Shown here piece by piece: positions 32,742-44,512 of a stretch of DNA of 64,000 bases. Numbering within the stretch: the stretch's first letter is position 1; every line of letters starts with the position of its first letter. Under the pieces are notes generated by a model. The model ran no database searches and was not told the DNA's origin. It saw only the letters and a program-made list of their open reading frames with translations. The position numbers and the translations under genes are program-made. The stretch is from the NCBI GenBank assembly GCA_964016885.1, contig OZ024743.1:184072545-184136544 (forward strand). The letters run 5' to 3'. This stretch comes from Eledone cirrhosa. Lineage: Eukaryota > Mollusca > Cephalopoda > Octopoda > Eledonidae.

Positions 32742-33720
32742 CTAGCAGCAGTACCCAGCGTTGCCTGGGTAGGTAAAATAATATCTGCTTTGATGAAAAG
32801 GTGTTGATCTTAGCGACTGCTTCTCAATGACTCATCTATGGCCACACACAGGCCATGCGGGGGAGGGTGGTGATGACCTCTATCACTGAGAAACGTGGGT
32901 CACTGACGAAGGGGCATGCTGAGGGAGGGAGGTAATGACCTCTAACACTAAGCCAAATTTCCTCACACTACTTGATTGTAAACCGATGAATTCTCAAATA
33001 CACAACTAAAAGCTCAGACGACGTCAGTGGCCATCGTTTTGCCTTTGACCATCTATAAGATGTGCAATGATAGGTTCTATCGAAGTATAAAAGTCGAACC
33101 AAATAAATTGGTTTATGTGTGAGGTGGAACCGAAGTTTCGAATTTGAACGAAATCGGTTGATAAATGTGGGAGTTAGAGCCGAAAAGGCGGAAATTTGAG
33201 CGAAAAGGTGGTATTTTCGAATGTTTAAGCGGCTGACACGCCGGTCCTGAACAAAAAGTCGAAAATGTAAAGCCATTTTAAGACGTGAAATAATCAGATC
33301 TAGCGTAGTGTAAAATTTGAACAAAGTAGGTTGATTAATGTGGGAGCTAGAGCCGAAAAAGAGGAAATTTGAGTCTAAAAGTGGTATCTTTGAATATTTA
33401 AGCGGCTGATACGCCATCCCTGAACAACAAATGCAAAATATAAAGCCATTACAGGATGTGCAATGATAAATTCTATTTAGCTTTAAAATTTGAACGAAAT
33501 CGGTGGCAAAATGTGGGAGCTAGAGCCGAAAAATCTTATTTTTCGATACCTAAAAAAAGGTGACCCCCTATAGATTTTTAGCTGCAGAATGACCCCGGAA
33601 TAAAAAAAAACGATATGCTGATATATAGAAAACACTCCCCGATGACTAATCTATGAGCCTGTAAAGTTTCATGAAAATCGGTCGTAAGATGTAGGCCCCT
33701 ATAGGTAATACACAGACACA
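32742..33720 (-). mobile_element. Non-autonomous Helitron, 3' end at 32742
   Basis: On the minus strand the end reads ACTGCTGCTAG followed by T (32741). It is preceded by the perfect hairpin ACCCAG-GCAACG-CTGGGT (32753-32770), the classic Helitron 3' terminus next to a (TA)n target. The body contains repeated blocks (GTGGGAGCTAGAGCCGAAAA at about 33165, 33343 and 33513) but no protein. The 5' end is not certain; sequence similarity seems to run to the microsatellite at 33720. Confidence 0.7.
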
Positions 33721-33759
33721 CACACATACTTAATTTTATATATATACAGATATATATAA

Positions 33760-33845
<86 letters not shown>

Positions 33846-33873
33846 TCACATATATACACACACACATATAAAC

Positions 33874-33905
<32 letters not shown>

Positions 33906-33960
33906 TCACATATATATCACATATACATACACACATCTATATATATATATATATATTTAT
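33721..33960. repeat. (CA)n/(TA)n microsatellite tract
   Basis: CA at 33757-33778, about 60 bases of TA at 33781-33841, and further TA/CA arrays to 33960. Confidence 0.95.
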
Positions 33961-33964
33961 ATAT

Positions 33965-34170
33965 AGAGACTTTGAGGGCGACTGGCCGAGGTGAAAGCAG
34001 CTAGTTGGTTAGTCGTCCTCTCTGTCTCTGATTTTTCAGACTCAGGGTTTTTTACATATTCCTTTGTTATATTCCAATACCTGATGAAATCACCGGATTC
34101 ATATGGAACCCGGTCATTGAAATGATCATAGTATAATAAACCTTTCAAGGATTTACACCAGTCCAGCCTC
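33965..34170 (+). mobile_element. Repeat fragment carrying a hammerhead motif
   Basis: Non-coding segment between two TA arrays. It contains the hammerhead candidate at 34077-34134 and probably belongs to the Penelope/retrozyme group. No protein is seen. Confidence 0.45.
34077..34134 (+). ncRNA. Hammerhead-type ribozyme candidate with long stem II
   Basis: ATAC (34077-34080), CTGATGA (34081-34087), stem II AATCACCGG (34088-34096) with CCGGTCATT (34110-34118; eight pairs and one mismatch), GAAA (34119-34122), a minimal stem III around TGATCA, the dinucleotide TA (34129-34130), then GTAT (34131-34134), which pairs with ATAC. Stem I is short (four pairs). Confidence 0.5.
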
Positions 34171-34174
34171 CTGT

Positions 34175-34214
<40 letters not shown>

Positions 34215-34216
<2 letters not shown>

Positions 34217-34690
34217 ACTGTAAACTGAGTTTTTCGAATATTAATAATAATATTCGATTCATTTGCAATCATGCAAACAAGCCTCATCTTTAAAGCCATG
34301 TCAGTAGAATGAGTCCCTCATTCTTGCTCTTGTGTTGGCATTGTAAACAGAACTACATACCCTAATGTTTCTGGGTATTACCCTTCATCAGTACAGTTCA
34401 CTGTTCACCTGCCAACTGTCAAAGCTAGTAAAAATATATGATATATTCTAAAATATGCAGTGACTGATCGGCCTGATTTGCATATTAGCAGACTGGCCGA
34501 TCAGTTAGATCTGCATATTAGCAGATCCACTGATCTGGCTTGGCTCCTGACATGGCTTTAAAAATGAGGCTTCTTTGTATAATTGCAAATGAATCGAATA
34601 TTATTATTAATATTCCAAAAACTCAGATTTACATTTATTGTATTCAGCCAGGTAGAGCAAATTTTTTTTATTTATATATATATATCACAT
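34215..34690. mobile_element. Foldback element with 76-bp inverted ends and a hammerhead motif
   Basis: CTGAGTTTTTCGAATATTAA... through AAGCCTCATCTTTAAAGCCATG at about 34224-34300 is mirrored at about 34550-34626 with few mismatches. The interior holds the minus-strand hammerhead (34350-34399) and two imperfect TTGCATATTAGCAGA-type repeats near 34480-34525. No ORF. It shares the TCGAATATTAATAATAATAT end with the relic at 25.6 kb. Confidence 0.75.
34350..34399 (-). ncRNA. Hammerhead-type self-cleaving ribozyme motif
   Basis: Minus strand: stem I 5' strand TGAACTGTA, CTGATGA (34385-34391), stem II GGGT-AAT-ACCC within 34372-34384, GAAA (34368-34371), a tiny stem III in CATTAGG, then GTA (cleavage after 34358) and TGTAGTTC, which pairs with the stem I strand over eight positions including two G-U pairs. 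An A-A mismatch flanks stem II, as in the other motifs of this window. Confidence 0.65.
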
Positions 34691-34959
34691 ATACATACAC
34701 ACATCTATCTATTTATCTCTCTATATATATATACCGGATAGAACCGGTTACAACCGGATGGACCTCTTTGGCGGGTTACTGAAACAGCGCTTCTGTCGTG
34801 CCAGGCACGGTTAACAGACAATACAGGACAAACACGTGTTCTTAGACGCAGCGCATACGTTTTTTAATCAGAAGATTTTAATCGTTCGCTCGCCCCATTA
34901 TTTTATCTCTCCTCTCTTTGCGAATGAAGGAGCAGGTCGCTGGGTGGGCGAGATTATGA
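34691..34959. other. No recognisable gene
   Basis: TA-rich start, then a short ACCGGATAGAACCGGTTACA repeat-like segment at about 34733. Short frames only. Confidence 0.4.
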
Positions 34960-35365
34960 CCCATCTGCTACTGCATGTCTGCGATGAGCATCAGCAACTT
35001 ACCCAACCCGTCGTGAAACACAGGTCGAAGAGACTCAGTCGCCGGCGGTGTCGAAGAAGCGTCAGCGGTGTTTTCCACCATGCTCTGACGTCGGCTTTTC
35101 GAAGCATTGTTCCCCGGTCGGGTGTACGCGTCGTGTGGCGTCGTCTTCGTTGTCAGCGCGGCACGCACCGACTCAAGTATAGCAGGCGGCCGGGAATCCG
35201 AAAGATGGCGATCCACGCCCGGTCAGTGGAACGAAGCAAGAGGAAACAATAGTGAAAGTCCGAGGTGCCTCTGACGTGCAAACAGATTGTCGGGACTGGG
35301 TGTAGGGGTGAAAGACCAATCGAGCCGTCTAGTAGATTGTTCTCTCTGAAGTCTGATGAAGGGAA
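34960..35365 (+). pseudogene. Diverged 28S-rRNA-like segment
   Basis: Several short blocks occur in the order of the D2/D3 region of eukaryotic 28S rRNA. They are CCCGTCGTGAAACACAGGTC near 35010 (28S: CCCGTCTTGAAACACGGACC), ATCCGAAAGATGGCGATC near 35196 (CCCGAAAGATGGTGAACT), TCTGACGTGCAAAC at 35270, GGGTGTAGGGGTGAAAGACC at 35298 and ATCGAGCCGTCTAGTAG near 35319 (ATCGAACCATCTAGTAG), then CTCTGAAGT. There are many substitutions and a diverged middle, so it is not a working rRNA. It may be a pseudogene or a 28S-derived head of a SINE-like repeat. Confidence 0.6.
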
Positions 35366-35908
35366 AATGTTTATCTCTTGTTTGTGTTCCCTTTTCTAAC
35401 ACTCGTTATAAGTAACCACGCAGTCTCGTCCCTCTCAATTTATATATATATCTTGAGAATGAACACGTAACAGCGCCGCAGTGTGTGCTACTACAGTCAC
35501 TTACGGTGACGCCTCACACCGAGTTCTAGGCACGGAATGGAAACCTGTTGATAACGTGAATCCGCGTTTCGGTCTACAAATGCCACAAACTTGCATATTG
35601 CCCAAGTCGGATTGTTGATTTTCGATTCACAGAAACCAATCGAAGATATTGTATAATATCCTTCGATACAGTTCAGGGTTGTTATTTAACCTGACTGTAT
35701 TTTTGTTGTTGTGGTGGCTTCTGTGGCTTTATCCCCTTAACTACAGTTTCAATTTGTCACGCTATTTAAAGTATGTTTATTACTCTAAGCTGTAACTTAT
35801 CGATTTATCGATATCTCCTTATTGAGTGCTTCGTGCAAAGCTCCGAATATTGTTTTCTTTCGTGGATGCTGGCCGACCGCCGCAGATTCGATTTTAATAA
35901 CTTCCACT

Positions 35909-35986
<78 letters not shown>

Positions 35987-36004
35987 CACACACACACATA
36001 CATA
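35366..36004. other. No gene; microsatellite at 35911-35998
   Basis: Just after the 28S-like segment AAGGGAA and TTCCCTT form a 7-bp stem (35358-35395). The rest is unremarkable until the (TA)n/(TG)n/(CA)n array at 35911-35998. Confidence 0.5.
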
Positions 36005-36516
36005 TGTAGTGAAATCTGCCCACACCTTGACTCCTAGGTGACATTTAACGGTCATTTTGAGGGTTACTTCCCTTTGGGCGTTAACAAGTCTGTGCGTGGG
36101 CGATCTCTCGAGGTCTCCCCTGTGGTTCTCAAGGCAGGGAACAGAGGAAGCGACAGATATAAATAGCCTATCTTAGACCAAACAAAAGTTCAGTTCGGAG
36201 CAGTTCCTGATAGAGTAACGATGTAAAATATTTGCTTTCTACAGACCCCTTGGGGTCTACAGACTCTTACTCTCTCTCATTCTCCCTTTCACTCAATCTC
36301 TATCTTTTGGTTTCTCTCTTAACCAAGCCAGTGAAGTTCATGCAGTTTTCTTGGTAAATACAATTTAATTCTTTTACAAACAAACAAATAGTGTACATAA
36401 TTCTTGTCTGTTTTTCGTATAGGCGTGAGTTATTTTCAATAAATTAATAATATAGCGGTTTGGTGTCATCGTGGTTCGTTTATATATATTCATTTTCTGC
36501 GTGATCAAGGAACTAT
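36005..36516 (+). repeat. Probable solo LTR
   Basis: Begins TGTAGTGAAATC like an LTR. It has a TATA box (AGATATAAATAG near 36157), an initiator-like region, and a polyadenylation-like CAATAAATTAAT near 36437. CATA flanks it on both sides if it ends at 36516 (36001-36004 and 36517-36520), which would be a 4-bp target duplication. No internal region follows. The 3' boundary is a guess. Confidence 0.4.
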
Positions 36517-36689
36517 CATATCATCATCATCTTATTGAACACTTACTCACTTACCTGCACACATGCAACCTCTGGTCACACTGTAGCACACAACAGTGAC
36601 CACACAACACAGCAAGCTACAAGTGAGCACGCACGAAACAAACGAATCAACACCACAACACAATCCACTACCAACATCGACCAACAAAC

Positions 36690-37080
36690 AATCACTATAC
36701 ATACATTGGTCTGATAATGAAATTGACCTCATAAATGCATGGTTTGTCTCTCCCAAACTAAAAATATAGACGCTTCATGTCTGAATAATATTGCTGAAAA
36801 AACAGCTCAGATATTCAACACGCAGTCTGTGAAGTAGATACGAAGCAAACTTAAACATATCGAGGCCTCTTTCAAATTAACTCAAGAGTAACTTTGAAAA
36901 ATTTCATTATATTTTTTCTTCAAATATTGGTCAAATGCATCATCAACAACAACAGTCACAAAATCAACACGAACAAGAACAACTACACAATCAAGAACAG
37001 CAATTAGAAGAGCTACGGCAACATAAACAATAACAACAGCAACAACAAAAACAACAACAACAGGAAGAACCATTCCTAAA
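36690..37080 (+). pseudogene. Remnant with a Myb/SANT-like motif and Gln/Asn-rich tract
   Basis: Broken plus-strand frames read HWSDNEIDLINAWF near 36705 and, after a frameshift, NIAEKTAQIFNTQSVK-stop-IRSKLKHIEASFK (36788-36880). This order (Trp, LI-x-W, then a K-x-I-R-x-K-x-K-x-I helix) resembles trihelix/Myb-SANT-like DNA-binding domains found in some transposon proteins. A CAA/ACA-rich tract follows. It lies just upstream of an RTE RT fragment and may be part of the same element. The identification is tentative. Confidence 0.35.
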
Positions 37081-37183
37081 TTTCAGCACAATATGGGATT
37101 TACTCAATGAGAGTATCTCATTACCACTTTCTCATTCACCACTTTCACCCCAGCAACCACCACAATTATCATCATAATCATAG

Positions 37184-38086
<903 letters not shown>

Positions 38087-38089
38087 GAT

Positions 38090-40830
38090 GGCTGCAACTC
38101 GATTTTGAGTAATGCTTGACACCTAAGCATGAGCAGCACGGACGTGGCTTTTTAGCCCTGTTAGGGATTTGCACATGCTTGCACAGATGCTGTAACAATG
38201 GTGGCCTCTCGCAGTAGGTCTTACAGTCCTGTTTTCGTGCACTTTCAAATGACGTTTCAGTCCAACTGTGGCACACTTCCCACAAAAAGAAATGCACAGT
38301 TGACAGTTTTCCCGTGTATTTGGCTTCTCTGATGACTTCCAAGGCCCGCCCTACTTAGACCTAACCGGCCACATTCTTTACAGGTTAAATCATTCTGCAT
38401 GCCAACATACTTAGACAAACCGGACTCAAGGCCCTTACGAGCACACCGCTTGAGCTGTTCATGTTCAACACGGTTGCTTTCAAATTCTCCCCTCCCAACA
38501 TGCACTGCCTTCCTCCAGGAAATTCAATCAAGAACGAGATTCTCCCAGTCATTCTCTGATAATTTCATCTTCCCCGGTATGCTTTTATCCCTATACCTCA
38601 ATTTTGGTTCGTGCGCCGGTCGTTTACTTCGACCAGCTCACTATACAGAAACTTCCCAGGGATGCGATCATCATCCATTCTCACTACATGACCACTCCAT
38701 CTTAATCGATGTTGAAATATGAGAGACTGGTAGACCAACTACGTTCAGGACTTCAGTGTCATTCACGTATATTTTCCAGTATATGCCCTGTGTACACCGA
38801 ATGCACTGTTGGTGAAAGTGCTCCAACCTTTTGAGATGCTTTCGGCAAGTGACCCAAGTCTCAGTTATATAAACAAAGAGAACAAAACATAAGCATTATA
38901 CACTTTTAACTTTGTCTCAAAGGAAATATCATGATGAGACCATAGACGTCCATCCAGTTTTTTCCAAATGCATCACTTGCCTTCTTGATTCGGAGGGATA
39001 TTTCTTCATCGAGAGTATTGGTCATAGTCAAAGTGCTACCTAGATATACAAACTTATCCACGACTTTCAATTCCTAGCCATAGATATATATGTTTGGTGT
39101 AGAGTAAGCTTTGCTTGGTGCAGGTTGGTAGAACACCACAGTATTTTTCAGACCGATTGTTAGGCCCAAAGCACTGCATGCTTTTGAAAAAGAATCCATG
39201 AAATTTTGCATGTCACTCTGAATGAGCGACAATTTCACAGTTGGCAGCATACAGGAATTCGCGTATCGGCGATGTAAATATCTTCGTTCTGGCAGCAAAC
39301 CTTCTGACATTGAACATTTACCTGTTGTTCGATATTTAATGTAAACCCCATATGAGCAACCTTCAAAAGCCATCAAGAAAGTACAACGCAAACAGAGTTG
39401 GCGCCGGAATGTCTCCTTGCTTAACACCATTTTCAACCACAATGGGATCAGAGAGCTTCCCACCCATATTAACATTTGCCTTCCATCATGGAAACTTCTC
39501 AACACAGAGACAAATTTATCAGGACACCCAAGCTTCCTGAGAATCTTCCACAGGGCAATTCTATTAACTGTATCAAAAGACTTTGCCAGATCGATAAAAA
39601 CCTGATACAGACTCAGTCTCTGCTCAATGAATTTCTCTTGCAGCTGTCTCACCGTAGGGATCATGCCCGTTTTCCCCCTACCATTTCTAAAGCCACTTTG
39701 AGATTCAGGAAGGATTTCATCAGCGATGTTGTCCAGTATGATTCTACATAAAAACTTGCCTACAACAGAGAGAATGGATATCCCACGATAATTGCTACAG
39801 TCGACCCTTCCACATTTGCCGTTCCAGTCATATGGGACACTCTCTTAAACCTAAACCTTTTGGATTGAGGTAGTTAGACGACAAAGTATATTTTCACTTC
39901 CACTTTTGAATATTTCAGCACAGAGATGATCAATCCAATTTTCAGCTCCCCGCATAACTGACACCGCATACACCACGAACATCACGCCTACGAACACGAA
40001 CATAATCTATCGTATACCACTGCTTTGAGCTTGGATGCATCCAGGTGGTTTTGTATTTATCTTTTTGCTGAAACGGGGTGTTAGCTCTGCACCGATCCAA
40101 TTCCTAACACATTTGTAGCAACAGCAAACGATTGCTGCTGCACCTTTCAACTGTTTTTCGAGCACATCCCAGGTCTCATAATCCTTGGCAACTCTAGCAT
40201 TAAAGTCACCCAGAATGACAACTTTGTCAGCCTGAGGAATCGTGCAGATTAGTTCCTTCAATGAGAGATAAAAAGAGTTTTATGTCTTCAGAGGAACTCA
40301 TGGTTGGAGCATATACACTCACTAGAGTGACAAACCTTTTCTTTGATAATGGAATTCTCATCATCGACATAAGGTGATCAATTATTCCACATGGCAACTC
40401 TTCCAGCTTAGAAGCTAGTGAATTCTTAACGGCAAATGCTACATCAACATACCTCTTGCATCCTTCTGCTCTTCCTCTCCAATAAAAAGTATAACCACCG
40501 GACTGTTCTGTGAAGTGGTCTTCTTTCAGACAAGGCTATTTCGTCCATGTGCTGATCTTCTTTCAGGGCGTATTGTAGAAGACTGAGAATCTAAAAAGGT
40601 ACGAATATTCCAGCACCTATTATCCAAACGCTTCAACTTGGAATTTCTCGCAGTAGCAGGACGACAACCGGGCCCAGGCTGCAGTGCCCTGGGACACCTG
40701 CCGAGCCAGACCCTTTCACTCTCCATTCCAGATCCCTTATTACCATTGGTCTGAAAGTTATTATATCTCATCATTATGTGGTAATGCCTTTTACGGCTAC
40801 AGCCATGCAACACAAAATATGTCAAACGAT
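38090..40830 (-). pseudogene. Jockey/RTE-like LINE ORF2 (EEP + RT + C-terminal zinc fingers), decayed
   Basis: Minus strand, reading from 40830 down: RCWNIRTFLDS (start of the endonuclease, about 40620), VVILGDFNARVAKDYETWDVL near 40190 (EEP motif; written here as two blocks VVILGDFNARV and AKDYETWDVL), RQLQEKFIEQRLSLYQVF and DLAKSFDTVNR near 39580-39640, a degenerate YADD region (HRRYANSC) near 39260, ACSALGLTIGLK near 39170, then toward 38400-38340 a Cys/His finger CKECGRLGLSRAGLGSHQR. Many shifts and stops. Same family as the fragment at 25.8-26.9 kb. Confidence 0.8.
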
Positions 40831-41690
40831 GCCTGTGCTTGAAGCTTTTTTAAATGAGGAAAGGCTTTGCACAGAGCCAAATCCAACTCTCTGAACATTG
40901 AATGTATTTACCCAAAAAGTAGAACTGGTCTACAATGTCATAAGCAGCTGTCCAAAGATGTCATCATGGCACTATCTACCTATGAGGCATGATGTAGTGA
41001 CCAAAACACTATACAATGCAATCCGTAAAAAAGATAACCCCGACAATAAACACATTAAAAGCTACAGAAATGTGGAAGACTTGCATAAATAATATGAAAG
41101 AGTATTCGTAGAATGTTCCAGTCAAAACCACAATGAAATGCAAACATAACAGACCAGATATAATGATATGAGACAGGGAAATGAAGGCATGCTCAGTAGT
41201 GGAAGTTAGCTGCCCAGCAGATGCCAATATAATATTAAAGATTAGCAAAAAGGAGAATATCTAAGCAGAACTAATGAGGAATCTGCAGATACTCCACCCT
41301 AACTACACTTTCAGATTTATACCTATGATTATTGGGGCACTGGGATACGTTAGTGACTGCCTCAGTACAAATCTTGAGAAGTTGGGCTTCACAGAATCAG
41401 AAAGAACATAACTAGTTAGGAAATTGCAAGTACAATCCATTAATGGAACAGTAAAAATATGTAAAACATTCCAAAAATTCTCCTTATAATAACTGCATGT
41501 ACAGATACAAAACATGCACATGCACACATAACTCAAAAAATACACATCCACACATACAATAACATCCAAACCTGCACACACACACACGCAAGCATGCAGA
41601 CATGCATACATGTCTACCCAGTTGATGTTTAAATTCCAATGAAAGAGCCTTGTATTTATGTTAGAAACCGACTCTCTCTCTCTATATATA
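40831..41690. other. No recognisable gene
   Basis: AT-rich sequence with short frames only. A CA-rich cluster lies at about 41510-41590 and a short CT/TA array at 41670-41700. Part of 40900-41100 may be a further decayed LINE piece, which I cannot support. Confidence 0.4.
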
Positions 41691-41700
41691 TATATATATA

Positions 41701-42590
41701 CTAGCTGGCCCGTCCGGCTGGCGTCGGACTAGGTATACCTGTCCCCACCACTCCACTACAAAGATACCATACACCCGCCCGTGTCACATTGTCCTTCTGA
41801 CTCTCTCTCGTTAAAGCAGTTAAATTATAGAGAGGGGGAATGATCTATTATAGAAAGAGGGAAGAGCGACGGAGAGAGTCGACGGCTAATTCGTCCAGAA
41901 TTAGCCGTCGAAACGACTTGAGCTCTGCCGTCGGGGTCGAGGTGTGTAGGATACATACATACATAATACATACATACGACGATCAGCTCTGTCTCTCTCT
42001 CTCTCTCTCTGAATAACTAACACTTTAATTGTATCTCTCTCTGTCTAACAGCCTATCTCTCTCTGTAGATGTGTGTGTGTGTAGTTTTCCTAATCTTTCT
42101 CTAAATCTCTCTCTCTCTCTCTTTCTCTCTTTCTCTCTCTATGTGAAGGGAGATACGGAAACTAAAACAGTGTTGTCATATAAAGAGTGAAGAGCGACAG
42201 AGAGAGTAAAGCAGTTAAATTATAGAGAGGGGGGAATGATCTATTATAGAGAGAGGGAAGAGCGACGGAGAGAGTAAAGCTAAGAAACTATAGGGAGGTG
42301 TGTAGGATACATACATACATAATACATATACACGACGCTCAGCTTTATAATATTATATATATATTGGTAAACATTTATACAATTATAAAACCAGAACATA
42401 TATACATGTATATCTATATTATATAACTAGGAAGGTCATTTGTATTAACTAGAATGTAAGCAAACACATATCAATTTTACAGTCAGGGAAAGCAATTGTG
42501 AGAATTATAGCAAAATACATTTAAATGCTGTCCGGGTCAGGAAGGTCACGTTGCTCCACTCCTTTTCAAGAGCAAATGGAGACGAGAGTT
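41701..42590 (-). mobile_element. Helitron-type terminus and internally duplicated repeat
   Basis: On the minus strand a CTAG end (41701-41704) abuts T at 41700, beyond which lies a (TA)n run. It is preceded by a GTCCG/CGGAC hairpin (41711-41730), which fits a Helitron 3' end. Downstream, a block of about 170 bases (TAAAGCAGTTAAATTATAGA near 41812 to GGATACATACATACATAATA near 41950) is repeated at about 42205-42330. CT arrays lie at 41990-42140. No protein is seen; the other end is not identified. Confidence 0.5.
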
Positions 42591-42765
42591 TATAGAAATT
42601 TAGGAGAGAAAAAAAGAAAGAAAGAAAATAAAAAAGAAAGAAAAGAAAGAAAGAAAATAAAAAAGAAAGAAAAGAAAGAAACATAAGGAAAGAAAGAAAG
42701 TAAAATAGTTAGAAATAAAGAAAGAGTGTGTAAAAATGGTAGAATGTGGTAAATAAGTATTTTAC

Positions 42766-42885
42766 CTGAACATTTGTCTTTGCTTGTTTCATAGTAACCC
42801 AGTTGGCATTGACAACTGTATGAGCCGTCTTTATTGATACAATCAGAATGTTGGGGACACACGTCTTCTTGACACTCATCAATAT
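42766..42885 (-). CDS. Host gene exon: calcium-binding EGF module 3
   Basis: 120-bp exon on the minus strand with AG acceptor and GT donor (...CAG/gtaaaa). It reads DIDECQEDVCPQHSDCINKD and then GSYSCQCQLGYYETSKDKCS: six Cys in EGF spacing with the DxDEC calcium-binding start and a (D/N)-x-x-G-S-Y-x-C core. Both splice phases are 1, so the exon can be joined to the other EGF exons. Such modules mediate extracellular protein contacts. This is the most downstream exon I can see; the gene must continue below 42766 or use exons I cannot recognise. Confidence 0.85.
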
Positions 42886-44039
42886 CTACAAAATAGAACA
42901 TAAAAAAAACGACGTTAAGGAAAATGTTTTTATAATTGCTACATAGGCACATGCATGAATGAGTGGTTAACCGTTTTGATACCAAATCACCCCTTGTTTC
43001 TGCGAAACAAAGCTGTTTGTTTTACAGTTTTTATGTTTATGTAAAAACTTTCCGTCGTAAATTTATGTAAGAACATTTGTTAAGTTATGTTCCCGACACC
43101 AGCTTAACCATTTTGATACCAAAACTGTTTTAAAGTGTTTATCGTCATTACCGTTTTACATCTATGTTTCCATGCTTGCATAGGTTGGACGGGTTGTCAC
43201 GCTTAACCGTCTTAATACCAAACCACTCCCAGTTCTACGGTACAAAACTGTTTGTTTAATGTAGTGTCTTGTTTATTTCTTTAAATTATATCCGTAGTTG
43301 TACTTCGAATTTATTGACTAGGGAGTTGAAACAAGATACTAACAATTATGCTAACAACTATAATGTAGCAGTGTGAAAGAAGATAAAGTTGTATACCGCC
43401 GTTTAGCTAAAGCATGATATATAGGCAAAAAACAAGAGCACACTTGAAACACGTGATTGTGATGACTATCAGTTGTTAAATAATTAAACAATTACACAGC
43501 ATTTGTTAGATATTTGTGAAATACCGGTTCAATACACGTTATATCTATCTAAAAACATTCCATAATAACTTGATGTAAGAATCTTTAAGTTATGCTGCAA
43601 ACAGCAGCTTATCAATATAATGAGAAAGTTAGTTATATTACTAAATCGCTCCAAATTCTTGAATATGTTTTAAACGATTTGAAAATCAAAGGCAATGTCT
43701 TTTCTTAGAAGTATGGTAATGGAAAGATTAAGAAGTTTGCCTCGCAATCACGTGATTTCAGATTCACTCTAAATTGTTACTCATTCATATACTCATGATA
43801 CTTATGTTTTTGTTTAACTCCAAGTCAACATTGAGTAGAACAGTGACCAAAAAGTATTCCTATTGTAGCCATCCTGCTTTTTTTTATATACACTGTCTCC
43901 TTTCCTTAAGTATGCATTTTCGGATGATTTGACTGTTATTTCTAATATGTCAAGCGAATGCATTAAGCTCACTTATTGATTCTTGGTATTCATGTAGTGT
44001 GTCGAGGTCAAGACAATTTAGAAGAGTAAAGGTCTTTAC

Positions 44040-44113
<74 letters not shown>

Positions 44114-44139
44114 TGTGCATGTATATTATTTGTACTCAC
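42886..44139 (-). other. Intron between EGF exons, with (GT)n array
   Basis: Intronic sequence without a recognised gene. A GT/AC microsatellite lies at 44046-44110, only about 30 bases from the donor of the upstream exon. Two or three copies of a TTAACCGTTTTGATACCAAA-type short repeat occur at about 42967, 43100 and 43203. Confidence 0.7.
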
Positions 44140-44262
44140 CAGTACAAGTGTTTTCAATATCTTCGTAACCAGAGATACATTTACAAAGAAACGATCCCCC
44201 CGTATTGATACAGGTTGATATTGCAGAGCAGTTATGTTGATCTGTTGCACACTCATCAACAT
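44140..44262 (-). CDS. Host gene exon: calcium-binding EGF module 2
   Basis: 123-bp exon with AG acceptor and GT donor (ACTG/gtgagtac). It reads DVDECATDQHNCSAISTCI then NTGGSFLCKCISGYEDIENT and C: a calcium-binding EGF with six Cys. Phase 1 at both ends, joining in frame with the exons at 48082 and 42766. Confidence 0.87.
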
Positions 44263-44305
44263 CTTAATAAAAGAAAGAAAAAATTAACAACAACAATAAA
44301 AAAAT

Positions 44306-44512
44306 GTCTACTATAGACACAAGGTTAGCAATTTAGGAGGAGGGGAAAGTCGATTAAATCGACCCAGTGTATTACTGGTGCTTTATTTATCGACCCCATA
44401 AGGATGAAAGGCAAAGCTCACCTCGACGGAATTTGAACTCAGAACGTAAAGGGCCGTAACTCTATGTCCAACACTCTGTGTCCAACGCTCTACCGATACT
44501 GCCAATCCACCA
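44306..44512 (-). mobile_element. tRNA-derived SINE (OR-like)
   Basis: Plus-strand view: GACACAAGGTTAGCAATTTA ... TTTATCGACCCCATAAGGAT ... GGAATTTGAACTCAGAACGT ... TACCGATACTGCCAATCCACC. The complement of GATTTGAACTC-type sequence is a Pol III B box, so the SINE is transcribed on the minus strand. Confidence 0.8.

Noticed and set aside
34960..35365. Functional 28S rRNA gene
   Set aside because: Too many substitutions and only part of the molecule; no 18S or 5.8S nearby.
35353..35395. CTGATGA followed by an AAGGGAA/TTCCCTT stem, resembling a hammerhead
   Set aside because: No GAAA follows the stem (TTCTAAC instead) and no stem I partner was found.
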